From Earliella scabrosa (taxonomy: Eukaryota; Basidiomycota; Agaricomycetes; Polyporales; Polyporaceae): 64,000 bases of DNA. Both the position numbers and the translations under genes were made by a program. Where the stretch lies: positions 806,001-870,000 of the forward strand of contig JABYQQ010000014.1 of NCBI GenBank assembly GCA_022605405.1, in the 5' to 3' direction. The notes beneath the pieces are model-generated. The model made no database searches and was not told the origin of the DNA. It was given only the letters and a program-made list of their open reading frames with translations. Below, one piece after another: positions 35,841-47,054 of this stretch; position 1 is the first letter of the stretch, and each line of letters begins with the position of its first letter.

Positions 35841-36496
35841 ATGAAGCTCGCTACAAAGCTTGCTGTCCTATTTGCGATCATACTTGCGACGGACCGTCGT
35901 TGCATATACTCCGTTGCGCCGTCATGCATCCGAGAGCGAGGATAGCTTCAAGTTCGGTGGAGGGGATATCTCCACGCGCACCGCGCAATGGTACCCATGC
36001 ATTCCAATCGTACGTCCCAACCATCGAACACTGGGAGCTTCCTTCACTCGCTATAGCTCGAACAGGCATCATGCATTGCGCCCCTCTGTTGCGAGGTTGT
36101 GGAGACCGTGGCGGTTTAGTTTCCGTCGCCTTCCAACGCCCCCGTCAACTTGTATGTGAACACTCATCCGGGATGAGTGTTCACATACAAGTTGACGGTG
36201 CTCAACAACTCCAAGCTTGTGACGTGTAGCTCTACTCGGTTCGTTCGCCATCCGTCGTACTCTGCCGTGACCATGGCGGCCGTTGGACTGGTAATGGTGG
36301 AACGTACCTCGTTGAGAGCCGGACGCAGGAGGGTTCGTGGGCGAGGACAGTTGTAATGGCGTGGGCTGTGTCGGTGACCATCGGTCAGCGTTTCGTCTTC
36401 CTGAGGCGAGTGGGGATAGAGGATGAAATATTCAGGAAGGAGTTTGGTAGGGAATGGGAGAAGTGGGCGACTAGGACGCCGTCATATGTCTACTAG
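35841..36496 (+). pseudogene. ICMT-like methyltransferase, dead copy 2
   Basis: Starts MKLATKLAVLFAIILATDRR like its neighbours. The frame is lost before the block ASESEDSFKFGGGD, which matches DDSTKFGGGD of copy 3, and the first frame meets a stop at about 35942. The middle is largely deleted. FTYKLTVLNNSKLVT survives right after a palindrome at 36142-36198, but a stop follows where GPYSVVRHP should be. The 3' end reads GTYLVESRTQEGSWARTVVM then DEIFRKEFGREWEKWATRTP and ends SYVY, in another frame. At least three frame breaks and the loss of the RHPxYxG block make it non-functional. Confidence 0.85.
36142..36198. repeat. Perfect palindrome, 28-bp arms, 1-nt centre
   Basis: Left arm 36142-36169 is the exact reverse complement of 36171-36198, centred on the g at 36170. 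The right arm continues into coding sequence FTYKLTVL of the dead ICMT copy; the left arm is a foreign inverted copy of it. Confidence 0.95.
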
Positions 36497-36948
36497 GCCA
36501 CAAGGTGTGTACTGACCGGAGATTCCTGTCGGAGGTGTGGTGTTACTGACGATCATACACACATAGGATTCAGGAATGGACTGGCGCGAGTGCTGAATGA
36601 ACGCTATCAAGTGTTCTGTCATGTGCCAGGGTCAACCCCCTAGCATCTCATGCTCCGGATGTGATAAAGGAAGTGGAGTCTATAACAGTCGAACTCTCGT
36701 TGGGACAGGGGGCACGGTAACAGATTTGTTGCGGGAATCGAACAATGCTCGTCGTGCTATACATAGGTGAGTCCTACGCGTATGACTCAGATCCACCGGA
36801 TACGTGCCTCGTTGATCGACTATTAGTAGTAATCGGCGCTGCGGTTATCTATGTCTGTGCGTATCATATATACAAAGTGGTGATGATGTTGTGGAAGACT
36901 TGAAGACTCCACAACTTGCGCCGCGTTGCATGCCGTAGTCCTGTGCAG
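36497..36948. other. Spacer between ICMT copies
   Basis: About 450 bp; presumed promoter of ICMT copy 3. Nothing else recognised. Confidence 0.4.
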
Positions 36949-37748
36949 ATGACTCCCGCAATGATACTCCTCGTCAAGCTCCCGGCCCTCTTCGTGGTTA
37001 TCGTTGCGGCCATTGTCGCATACACCCCGCCGCGTGGCTACGCTTACAGGCGCGACGACAGTACAAAATTCGGTGGTGGCGACTTCCTCACGTACATACA
37101 CTGGTACGCATACATATTCATTGTACGTATATGTCCGTGTCCATCGTCATATAATGCCAGAGGTCCCCTCTCACTAGTTGGAACTTTCGACAGATATGTT
37201 GCGTGCTGCCCTTGCTCTGCGAAATCGCGACTATCATGGCTAGCCAGTATCCATCACCGCTCTCACGCATCACCCTCTCGCTACTCATGAAAGACCCCGC
37301 CTCTGTCAGCCGTCTCACCCTCGCTCCGACTTGGGTCATCGGAAGTGGGCTCTTCATTGTCGGCGCCTACATCCGCAAAGTCTGCTACGCAACCCTTGGA
37401 CGACTCTTCACCTACCAGCTGACGGTGCTCAAGGACCACAAGCTCGTGACGTCCGGGCCTTACTCCGTCGTCCGCCACCCAGGCTACTCAGGAATGATCA
37501 TGACACTGGTCGGAATGGTGATGATGGAGTACCTGCCGGGATCATACCTCGCCGAGAGCGGGTCCTTGGACGGGCCATGGGCGAAGGCGTGTCTGATGGT
37601 GTGGATCGTCTGCTTCATGGGTGTTCCGGCAGGCGGATTTGTTAGGCGTGTCTCGATGGAGGACGAGGTACTGCGGAAAGAGTTTGGGAGCGAGTGGGAA
37701 GAATGGGCGAAGAAGACGCCATACAAGCTCCTTCCATTTGTGTATTAG
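36949..37748 (+). CDS. ICMT-like membrane methyltransferase, copy 3
   Basis: Two exons (36949-37122 and 37194-37748) give 242 residues. Starts MTPAMILLVKLPALFVVIVA, hydrophobic. The intron position after ..HWYAYIFI equals that of copy 1 after ..QWYPYVSA. Conserved blocks are IRKVCYATLGRLFTYQLTVL, HKLVTSGPYSVVRHPGYSGM and EDEVLRKEFGSEWEEWAKKT, ending YKLLPFVY. Intact family motifs in the expected C-terminal half. Sequence is close to copy 1 and to the remnants in copy 2, so the three arose by tandem duplication. A membrane S-adenosylmethionine-dependent methyltransferase role is inferred from the family. Confidence 0.87.
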
Positions 37749-38929
37749 CCAGACTCGCAGGTGCAGGACACGACGATGAGCAGGAACTATATGTGAGTGA
37801 GTTCCATGTTCTATGTACGCTTGAGCTCATGTCGTTTTTTCTGCATCATGATAGCGACGTGCTCTCTGACATCTCGAGAGCTGGTACTGATCTACTCCTG
37901 CTCAAGTACTCCGGCATAGACTGCCGACCACGCGTTCTCCGCCCTGCTTGTCCCCTGCGAGGCGATGCATATTATACAGCCGTAAATAACGGTTCCCCTT
38001 ACGCCCAGTGAGCCTTCTCAATCGATGCGTTACTCTAAGTCAAGCCAGACGTCCTACCACGACGATCTATAACTACTCACGCAGGACAGCGACACCTTGT
38101 CCACCGCTTCCGACCCAGTGCCTGGTCACGGAACAACGGAACGGCCGCTGGCTCCACTTTTTGGCGACTTCCCACGATGGAGTTCACTCAATAGGTCCAA
38201 CAATAGTACGGGTTCCATATCATGGTAACGCAGTCTCAAGACTGTCAACGTCCGGTATTCGGCGCACAAGGCATCCCGATGCTACGGTATGGCGAGAGAG
38301 GTCCTGTCAAAAATCTCTCGCACGCAGATACTCGTGGTGATCATGGTATATCGCGAGCAATGCTGCTGTGTAAGCTCGAAATTCGCCGAGTCAGGGACAG
38401 TGTTCGTGACTGTAGCTAAGTCCTCGCTACGTTGTCGCCGAACGAAGTTCATTTGTATCTGATGATTCGAGAGCAGTACAAGATCTGCCTGCAGTCCGAA
38501 TACGCCTAGTCAGCAGGTGATCTATGGTACGAAGATCCGCCTGTGCTCATTGCCGACGTCTTCGCAATGCAATATATCCACACTTCTATGTCATGTCTTT
38601 GTGTTAGGACACCAAGCTCCGACATTCAAGATGCAAGCAGAATTGACATCGAAGGTCGCTTGCACGGTCATACGCCATGAAAGGTCTGTCGGATGTAGGT
38701 CAAGTCTACACCATACGCATGGCTGGTCTCTCATCGAAAGCAGGAGTGGCTTCTAAACGAATAGCGTTGTCAACATCACCTTCGTGGGTGATGTCGGCTG
38801 ATGCACATGTCAAAGTCGAGACTCACCATGCGATATAACGGAGGACGTGCAGTCAATGGGGGTGCATCCGTTTCCTTTTCCTCTAGGATCACACTCGGTG
38901 TATCTTCTTTGCCCCATATCCACTTCACA
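37749..38929. other. Intergenic, about 1.2 kb
   Basis: Small frames at 38008-38340 and 38517-38756 have no recognisable content. Presumed promoter of DUF6534 copy D. Confidence 0.4.
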
Positions 38930-41335
38930 ATGGCTCTAGCACTTCCTCCCGTGATACTCGACCTTATCATGGAGTCGATCGCCTGCCTTGTAATTGGCGG
39001 AATCTTGTCCATCACGTTCGTCTATTGTCACTGAATACACGTCCAGCTATACGGACATCTCGCTAGCGTCTATGGAATTACGGTATTACAGACGTACATC
39101 TACTTCCGCAGGTACCCCAATGATTCCATGGCACTGAAATCCCTGGTCGGCTCGCTGCTCGCATCCCGCGCTGTAATATAGAGCTGATATGATTGTATCT
39201 CTAGGTCGGAATCCTGTTGTGCGATTCCAACTGCGCGGCCCTATGAATGGCACATGCTGAGGATCCTACAGCGTTCTTGACTCTACGGAGTCCGCTATCG
39301 TAGCATACACCTTCTACAAGGACTTCGTAATCGATCTCGTAAACCCCCTGGCTGGACTCACCGTTATTGACCCGTAGGTCACGATTTTTCAGTTACCTTC
39401 GGCCGCAGCGTGATGATCGATGACCTCTTGCCAGAACAACAGCAGTGAGAAGATCAACTCCTTGACTTATCTCGCTGTCCCGACTGACTACAGCTCCCTC
39501 TATAAAGATCGAGCGCATTGCGTCGGTTAGTCCTCAGTCCTCTACTACTGACAGTTACATTTGACTGACGAGTCCTCACCAGACCCTCGTAGCTACCCTC
39601 ACACAGTGGTATGTGCTGCGTCTATATGATAAGACCGCCTTGATGCATTAGTCGTTGGGTAGCTTCTTTGCGCAACGGATATGGCACCGTGAGTAGTACT
39701 GTTGGGATCGCAGATGGAGCACCCATGAATTTGATGACCAGTCAGCCGAAACGCGTACCTTGTTGGAGCTATCGTGAGTGTGTTCATCCCTAGAGCTATT
39801 CTGCTTCCTCATTTGTGCTGACATGATTTGTCAGTACCTGTTATCTATTGGAGCGTTCGGTAGGTAGCGACACTATATAGGCCAGATTTGTCGTGCTCAC
39901 ATTCAACTTCCTCTAGGACCCGGTCTGGGTATGTCTCCTTACCTCAAACGACAAATCGTGTGACTAATTCTACACTGTTGGAGGATACAGGAGGTAGTGT
40001 CTACCTGTACGCAGTCTCCCTTTGATGTTCGCTATGTTATCCGCTAATTGCAGAGTACAGTATGATTCACCGCGAGGTCTTGGCGATTGGATCCCTCCCC
40101 ATACGGATTATGGGCGGTTGTGCAGGCGGCTTGGCAGTATTGTGCGATATCCTCATCGTGGTCGGGCTGTGCTACTACCTCAGGCTAGGAAGATCGGGTT
40201 TCAAAAGGTATGTCGGCGGATAGATAGAACAACGCTCTTCATACCGCTCTCTAACGTTCTTGATAAATACCATCAGCACGGACAGCTTGGTCGACCGTCT
40301 TGTCATCTATGCAGTTCAACGGGGCGTGCTCACTGCGTACGTTACCGCTCCCGGCTCAGTCTTCTCAGTAGCTCATATCAGACTACGGTCCAGAATGTGT
40401 CAAACCGGTCTTCTCATCACGGTTCGTCCCATTCCTTTCGGAATATTGACTGGAACGCTTCTAATCCACTATCCATAGGTCGCAAGTTGCCTTTCCAGGT
40501 CGATCCCTATTTGCACCATTTGCGCTGATGCAAGGCACGAGGGGCAACGCCGGATGTTCGGGACCTGAACCAGGCTTGTAACCGGGGGATGTGACAAGTA
40601 ATCCTGGTCACAAGTCTAGTTACAAGGCTGGTTCAGGTCCCGGGGTCCTCAGTACTAATAGTCTTGAAGGTCTACTTACTCCAAGTAAGTATTATGCCAC
40701 ACTTTTCCGCGGACCTGAACCGGCCTTGTAACTAGGCTTGTGACCAGGATTACTCGTCACATCCCCCGGTTACAAGCCTGGTTCAGGTCCCGAACATCCG
40801 GCGTTGCCCGTCGTGAGGAAAGCGTAAGTAGTACCGCATGCACCTGCGTTTCATTCTCGACGCAGCGATTGATGTTCGGCAGTGCACATCAATACTCTCC
40901 TGGCAACGTGAGTGGTAATGTGAATGAAGCAGACACGAGGCTGGCGCGCTGACCTCACATGACATAGTCTCAATGTACGCAACTCGCTCAGGCATCATGT
41001 TCAGCAAGAGGATCTTCTACAGCCAAGCTCAATCATCCTCGGCCCGATCCGGCGCAGTGCGTCTGAGATACACTTTGCATCGAATGTTGGGCAGACGAAC
41101 TCTGTAAGTACCTGTTACTGCGCTGTTTCGGCGCACTGATCAACCATGTCAGGAGAAGGAGTCGCGTACGACGCTTAATAACAGCTATCCGACGATTGTA
41201 CAACAGGTAATACATTCCTTGGATCGCGGCGGGCACTAATTTACAGATACCATAGATCTAGATCGTCTTATGCAGGCCGTCTTATGCACGTTCTGGAGTA
41301 GGCGACCACCAGGCGACTCCGAAGTGAAAGTGTAA
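38930..41335 (+). CDS. DUF6534-type membrane protein, copy D (intron carries a hairpin element)
   Basis: Exons read MALALPPVILDLIMESIACL.., VYGITVLQTYIYFRRYPNDS, the 14-nt VGILL exon, VLDSTESAIVAYTFYKDFVI, FFAQRIWH, CDILIVVGLCYYLRLGRSGF, DSLVDRLVIYAVQRGVLTA, VAFPGRSLFAPFALMQGT, VHINTLLA, LNVRNSLRHHVQQEDLLQ and a hydrophilic tail. The first donor is gttcgt rather than gtaagt, and the exon encoding VAFPGR seems to use an acceptor about 8 nt downstream of that in the other copies. The intron between MQGT and VHINTLLA is about 340 bp instead of about 50 because of the palindromic insertion at 40536-40815. The 3' end is uncertain: 41237 is an alternative stop to 41335. It could be a recently disabled gene. 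Confidence 0.6.
40536..40815. mobile_element. Nested palindromic (MITE-like) insertion in an intron of DUF6534 copy D
   Basis: Left arm about 40536-40643 and right arm about 40708-40815 are reverse complements with few mismatches (about 105 bp each), separated by a 64-bp centre. Each arm is itself an inverted repeat: 40560-40582 (gggacctgaaccaggcttgt..) pairs with 40619-40641. No open frame inside. I could not find a clear target-site duplication, so insertion as a non-autonomous element is an inference. Confidence 0.8.
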
Positions 41336-41564
41336 GTTGTCAGCGTTCAAAATCTAGAGGCGCCGACGAGCAGTGGACTGGTCACACCCCAATTGTTCGC
41401 GATCGTCGTCGTGCAAGGTCGTCACTTTGACTTTAGACTTGACCTGTTATTAGCGTCGCTGTCTCGTACACACTACAATCCCCAACTTTCGTCCTGGCGT
41501 TGCTTGAGCAAGATATACCAGCGCCATGACCAAGTCCAGCCAATGTCCTAGCACGTTGCAAATG
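41336..41564. other. Convergent gene junction
   Basis: Short spacer between the 3' ends of DUF6534 copy D and the FunK1 kinase; nothing recognised. Confidence 0.4.
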
Positions 41565-44507
41565 TCAGGTGGAATAACAAATCGGACCGAAAGGCCTAAT
41601 TCGGCACAGGTCTGCCACATACGCATGTCGTCTCATCGAAATACTGGAGAATCCCTCCACCGATCTCCTGCCAATGAAAACGATGGTTAGACCCCGCAGG
41701 CTGTTGAGCAGTAGAATTCGCAACATACCAACTTCGCCTGGCACTGTCTGAATCAGTCTACCGGGTCTCTTCCACACTTGTGGCCACGCTGGCGAATCCG
41801 TGAGCCTCAACTGGAGTGTTCTGAGGAACTGATCGTGGTTGACCAGAGGAGAGGTATCCGGTGTCAGTGGGACTGTAGCTACTAGAAACCATGCCCGTGC
41901 GCTTGGCAAATCGACGCCCGAGGCTGCGGGTTTCTGCTGTGATGTCGTAGGAGTTATGGAGACCGAATCAGAGGTCTGCGAGGATGCTTCTTGTGCGTTT
42001 GGTTGGGCGGCCTGGGGCTCCACCTGTGTCCCACCTAACAGGTCGAGTACTGCGTGTACGGGCACGTCCGAGTCCGGCTCAGGCTGAGATAACGGAGGAT
42101 GAGGCCGCGGATAAGGAAGGTCCCAGAGCTCGTAATGATCCACAAACAACTTTGAAAGATCGCTGAGCATGAGGGTGAAAGGGTGGTCTTGGTGCTGTTG
42201 AAGGAGTGTTTCGAATCCCAACCTCGGGCTACAAACCGCGGCTAGCTTCCCGTAACCGCCTAATCGTATCTCTTCCTGCCCAATAGCACTGGTAGCCCTG
42301 TAGACACTGTAGTAGTCGAACTCAAGTTGTAGCGTTAACCTTACTTCATCTGGATGTGTCGACATGGAGTGGGGAAGGTATTGGTAGGTTAGCCACCGGA
42401 GAACATGAGCGAATGACTCTAGATCATCGGAGACCTCATGCGCCTTCTTGGGGAAGTTTTGCAGCGCCGCGGACATGAACCGCCATGTTCCCTAGTAACC
42501 CTCCACTGTGAGCAGGCAGCGGATAAAGATCCATACTCACTCACTGAGCGGAGCCTCTGCCTGGTCATCGATAGCAATGCTTTCGGCTTCGCAAGATCCC
42601 AATCGGACAGAAGCCCCAACGGTGTCCCCCGGTTCGGAGGGGTATACAGCAGAATGTTACCAACACTAACGTCTCCGTGAAGTATGCCGAACTGCTCCCA
42701 AGCGCGTCGATGAGCTGCATGTCCGAGATATGCGTGAGACGAATGCTTCAACTCGAGTTGCATGGGCGGATCGGAACTCACCGACCACCGCGCACAACAC
42801 CGCAAATGTCAAGCATCTAAGGCTCTTGAAATCTTCAATGGTTTGACAAATCTGTTTGATTACAAGCCTACAATGAATACGTCTCAGTTTCTTGCCGCGC
42901 GTGACGTGAAGTTCCGCCGAGCCGTCGCGGGGAGCAACGTCGCCTCCACCCAGCACTGTGGGTATGAGAGTTTTCCTGATCTCTTCAGTCCCTTCCCAAA
43001 GTGTCTGATAGTACGTGTATTCTGAAGGGCCGTTGATCTCCGGATCTCTGTCCGATCTCCAATAGTCTTTGATGTAGACGGCACGATGAACCTCGTCGTC
43101 CATGTTCCAACCCACGAAGCCTCGAATCCCTCTGCCGAGGGCGGACAGACATGGGTGAATGGGTCGACCGACCAGGATCCTGCAGGTTTTGACGGGATCA
43201 TCCGCGCGAACCTGCTTGCCAGTCGTCGACCAAGGGGACGAGACACGCAGTCTGAAGATAGGCCACCCTGGGGTTGCAGCCTCCGCGAACTTGGCAACGA
43301 CGTGAGCTCCAAGCTTCTTCACCTCCTCAGAGTCGGGGATCGCTCGGAAGAGCTCGGCTTCGCTTGGGGACGCAAAGGAGACAGTCGTGTCGTGACCGCG
43401 CGCTTCGGGAGAAACTTGATCGCCATGGTAGAGCTTGTAGAAGAATGTGACTAGGATCTCCGGAGAGTCGAGGTAGTTGAACGCGGTGGACACGATTGCT
43501 CCTGCCCTGTCCCAGCGTTGGAAGCGAGCATGGCTTCCGCAGAATATGACGGTGAAGAGGAACAGTCTGTGCTGATGGGCGAGGATATGGCCAACGTGTT
43601 CCACAAGCGGATCGTCGTTCTCGACGGCCTGCGTGTGAGTTCGCGCCAGCTCTGGGGAGTTGTCGCTGAACTCGGGCCACTCATCCGCCTCCACAGCCTC
43701 GATGATCATATCTGCAAATAGCCAAGACAAACGCGCTGTTGCTGGGGCGTCCTCGTCCTTAGAAGATGCCTGGCTTGAAGCTGTGATAGATTGTGTAGCT
43801 GTGGACAGGGATGATGTACCGGATTGTGGGTTCAAGTCCTCGACTCCTGGTCCTGTCTCGTATAAGCGCCTAGCAGTAGTCGGAAGAAGGACCAGATGGG
43901 ACTCGTATTCATCCTCATTCCTTGGAACCTCTCGCGCGTTGATGTCTTCGTGCAACCGTGCACGACAAACTTCATATTCAGTACAGCTTATCTTCTCTAA
44001 GATGTTACGAAGACCTCGGGACTGCATCGGATTGCATCAATAACGACACTGCGAAGTGAAGAGATGTGTACGCACGAGCCCCGAATACATCTTGAGCTCA
44101 CTGGTCAAGTCGACATTGAACGTATCAAACGTGATCAGAGGAGGATCTGCGGTGGGAAGATATGTACGCATCCAGCGGTTGAGATCCATCTTCGAGTTTG
44201 TCCCAAAGTACACTGCGTTCCTGTTGGTGGGGCTGTTGTCCGTAAGAAACAATCGGACCCAATGCCTATTCTGCCTGGCCGGCAGACCACGAGCAACTCA
44301 CCGTATCAAGGAAAGTCGGTATGACGCGACGTGAACAGGATCGCGAGTTCGCAGCTGTTCCAATATGAGTTCAGCAATGCTACTCACATCGATGAAAAGC
44401 TCACCAAGCTGAGAGAAAGCCACAGAAGCTGGGATGTAATGCTGACGAGGCAAGGAAAGAGATGCAGACGAAAAGAGTGCGTGTTTGGTTGCCATTCGAT
44501 GCCTCAT
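41565..44507 (-). CDS. FunK1-type fungal protein kinase, copy A (HRD changed to HGD)
   Basis: Large protein of the fungal-specific FunK1 kinase family. N-terminal exons near 44507-44298 are tentative. They lead to MDLNRWMRTYLPTADPPLIT and, in the long exon 44027-42666, to TEYEVCRARLHEDIN, HARFQRWDRAGAIVSTAFNY, FFYKLYHGDQVSPEARGHDT and PTVLGGGDVAPRDG. The catalytic part reads FGILHGDVSVGNILL and GLLSDWDLAKPKAL. DWD in place of DFG is normal in this family, but the catalytic-loop arginine (HRD) is glycine here. The C-terminal block MSAALQNFPKKAHEVSDDLE with LRWLTYQYLPHSM is conserved with copies B and C. A long polar C-terminal tail follows. Copies B and C lie 8-14 kb away on the other strand. 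Confidence 0.78.
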
Positions 44508-45234
44508 GGCGCGGGCGTGAACACATGGCTAGTATTCAAATTCGTGTAATCGCATGCTCTATGGTCAGCCGGAAGCTCGGGCCGTGCCAGTAGTAGCTCT
44601 TGTATAAGGCTGAGACTTTGCAACGACAGTAGTCATGCCACCGCTCGCTGAAACCTAAACAGGTTGTGAGCGAAGTTGACCAGTGTGCTACTCACAAGAG
44701 CTCCAGCCGGCATACTAACAGTCCATACAACTCCGCTGACTTGAGCGTAGCTGATTTGTTGTCGTAGGCATTGCGTGGGCTGGCAGTCACAGAGAATGGC
44801 AGAGCCTAAGTCGCCAATGAGTCCAGATTCTGATGGTGAGAGCGAGTCCGACTCCCGGTTGGTACTGGCCTAGTAGTAGAAGTTGAGAGCCTGATGAACA
44901 CGACAAGAATGCGACGCGTTCGATAAGTCAAAATTCGCGCAACAATTCAACACATTTGTAGTCGGGTCGAGATACGCAACCGAGTGTTCAAGCAGTTCAT
45001 ATTGCATGGCTGGAAGGTGGATGAACGTGAAGCTTGCAGGTTCGACTCAATAGACGCTCGAAAGTCGGACGTGACGACGCGTGTGTGTGACTCTATGTGA
45101 CGCACGCGTCATGAAGATTCGAACTCCGCCGGGGCAAAAGGGGCGGACGCGTCTGAGTGGTCTTCCTCCTCCTCCGCGTCCTCCACCTCGCGTCTCCCGC
45201 CACTCCCGCCTCCTCGCCACGCCTTACCACCGTC
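44508..45234. other. Divergent promoter region, FunK1 copy A / PCNA
   Basis: About 730 bp with no gene seen. It should carry both promoters. I did not find a recognisable cell-cycle box with confidence. Confidence 0.4.
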
Positions 45235-46615
45235 ATGCTCGAAGCCAAGCTCTCAGAAGCCGCTCTTCTCAAGCGTCTCCTCGATGGTGCGTGCTCGCGT
45301 GTGCCCGCCTTTGTTCGCGCGGTGTTGACGCGACGCGGTAGCCGTGAAGGAACTCGTGTCGGACGCGAACTTTGACTGTAATGAGGAGGGCATCGTGAGT
45401 GGTAGACGTTCGTATGTGTTCTTTGAGGTGGTTGACGCGTCGAACAGACACTCCAAGCCATGGACAACTCCCACGTCGCGCTCGTCGCTGTCAAGCTCGA
45501 CGCGTCGGGCTTCAAGCGCTACCGCTGCGACCGTTCCATCCCACTTGGCGTCAACTTGGGCTCTCTCACCAAGGTCCTCAAGTGCGCGAAGGACGACGAT
45601 ATTTGCACGCTGAAGGCTGGGGATGACGCCGACATTCTCTCCCTAACATATGAGGCAAAGAGTACGTGTTATACGACGCGTCTTGTATGTTAATGGGGCA
45701 ATCTGACGCGTGCTTTGCAGACTCGGACAGGATTGCCGAGTATGAGATGAAGCTCATGGACATCGACGCGGACACGCTCGGTATTCCCGAGACCGACTAC
45801 GATGCAAGCGTGACGATGCCATCAGCCGAGTTTGGGCGTATCGTCCGCGACCTCTCGCTCCTTGGCGAGTCGGTACGGATCGAAGTTTCGAAAGAGGGCA
45901 TCCGCTTTGTTTCTGATGGCGAGGCGGCAAACGGAAACATTCTGCTCAAGCAGTCAGCAGAAGCGGCCAAGAAGGGCTCTTCCTCGAAGCGGAAGAACGA
46001 CGATGACGAGGAGGATGAGCCTGAGGAGGAGGAGGGTGCGGACGTGAGCGATGGTGAGGGTGGGAAGAAGAAGATCAAGAAGGAGAAGAAGGTCAAGAAG
46101 GAGGAGAACGGAGAGGATGTGGAGATGAACGGTGTGGATGAGGACGAAGAGGCGGAGCAGGAGTTCAAGCCAACGAAGGGTGAGGATGACGAGGAGGACG
46201 AGGATGACGAGGGCTCGAGCAAGAAGCGCAAACGGTCATCGGGCAAGGTGAGTTCTACGCCTTGTTTGATCCATGAAGCGAAGCCGACGTGCGACCGATA
46301 TTAGGCGAAGCCTTCAAAGAAGGCTAAGAAGACCGATGATGACGACGACGACGATGACTTCGAGGGCGTGCGGATCGAGATGAACCAGGCCGTTACGCTC
46401 ACCTTCAGCTTGAAGTACCTTGTCAACTTCTCCAAGAGCTCATCTCTCTCGAAGAAGGTGCAGCTGATGATGAGCAACGATGTCCCATTGCTCGTATGTG
46501 TTGTTCTTGCCACCTCTCGTGATCGTGTCTTGAAGGTCTCCTTGCGCAGGTGTCGTATGGCTTCAACCAGGGCTTCATCAGGTACTACCTGGCACCGAAA
46601 ATCGGCGATGACTAG
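45235..46615 (+). CDS. PCNA sliding clamp with a long charged insertion
   Basis: DNA polymerase processivity clamp. Six exons (45235-45286, 45342-45394, 45448-45661, 45721-46247, 46305-46493, 46550-46615) give 366 residues, against about 260 usually. It begins [20 protein letters not shown] and includes [58 protein letters not shown] (interdomain connector) and [16 protein letters not shown]. It ends [13 protein letters not shown], the usual PCNA C-terminus. Between ILLKQSA and [16 protein letters not shown] lies an extra segment of about 108 residues made of acidic and lysine-rich runs, interrupted by intron 4. Ordinary PCNAs have a loop of about 10 residues there. All junctions are canonical and the insert is open throughout, so it is probably translated. 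Confidence 0.93.
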
Positions 46616-47054
46616 GCGATCGTCGCGCCGTGGCGAATCTTCCTCTGTTGTGATGCTTGCAATATCTCTGTTGTCCCATCTCGCTCGTAGCTTGTTTCGC
46701 ATCTTTCCCATGTCGCATAGGTACTCGCTCTGTATTTCCTCTAGCAATCTACATGTTTCGAGCCAGATTCGTGTCCTGCGGTCGCCGTGGCACTGGGCAG
46801 GCCACAGCCCCCGCGTTGTGGGAGTGTGAGAGCCGAGTCGCGTTCATGTGGTCTCGAGACAAGGTCGGCTAGACGCGTGGAGGCCACTTTGATATGGGCG
46901 CCTAGCGGGTCGCGACGGCGGGCGTTGTGCGCGACGCTGTCCTCGTTCTTCCTCCATCCCCATCCCGCGTGTCTTCATGTCTCTCCGTGCGCATACGCCC
47001 TCGCCGCCACGACATTGACCAACCTCAAGATCACGCCGATAACGACCACCCCGC

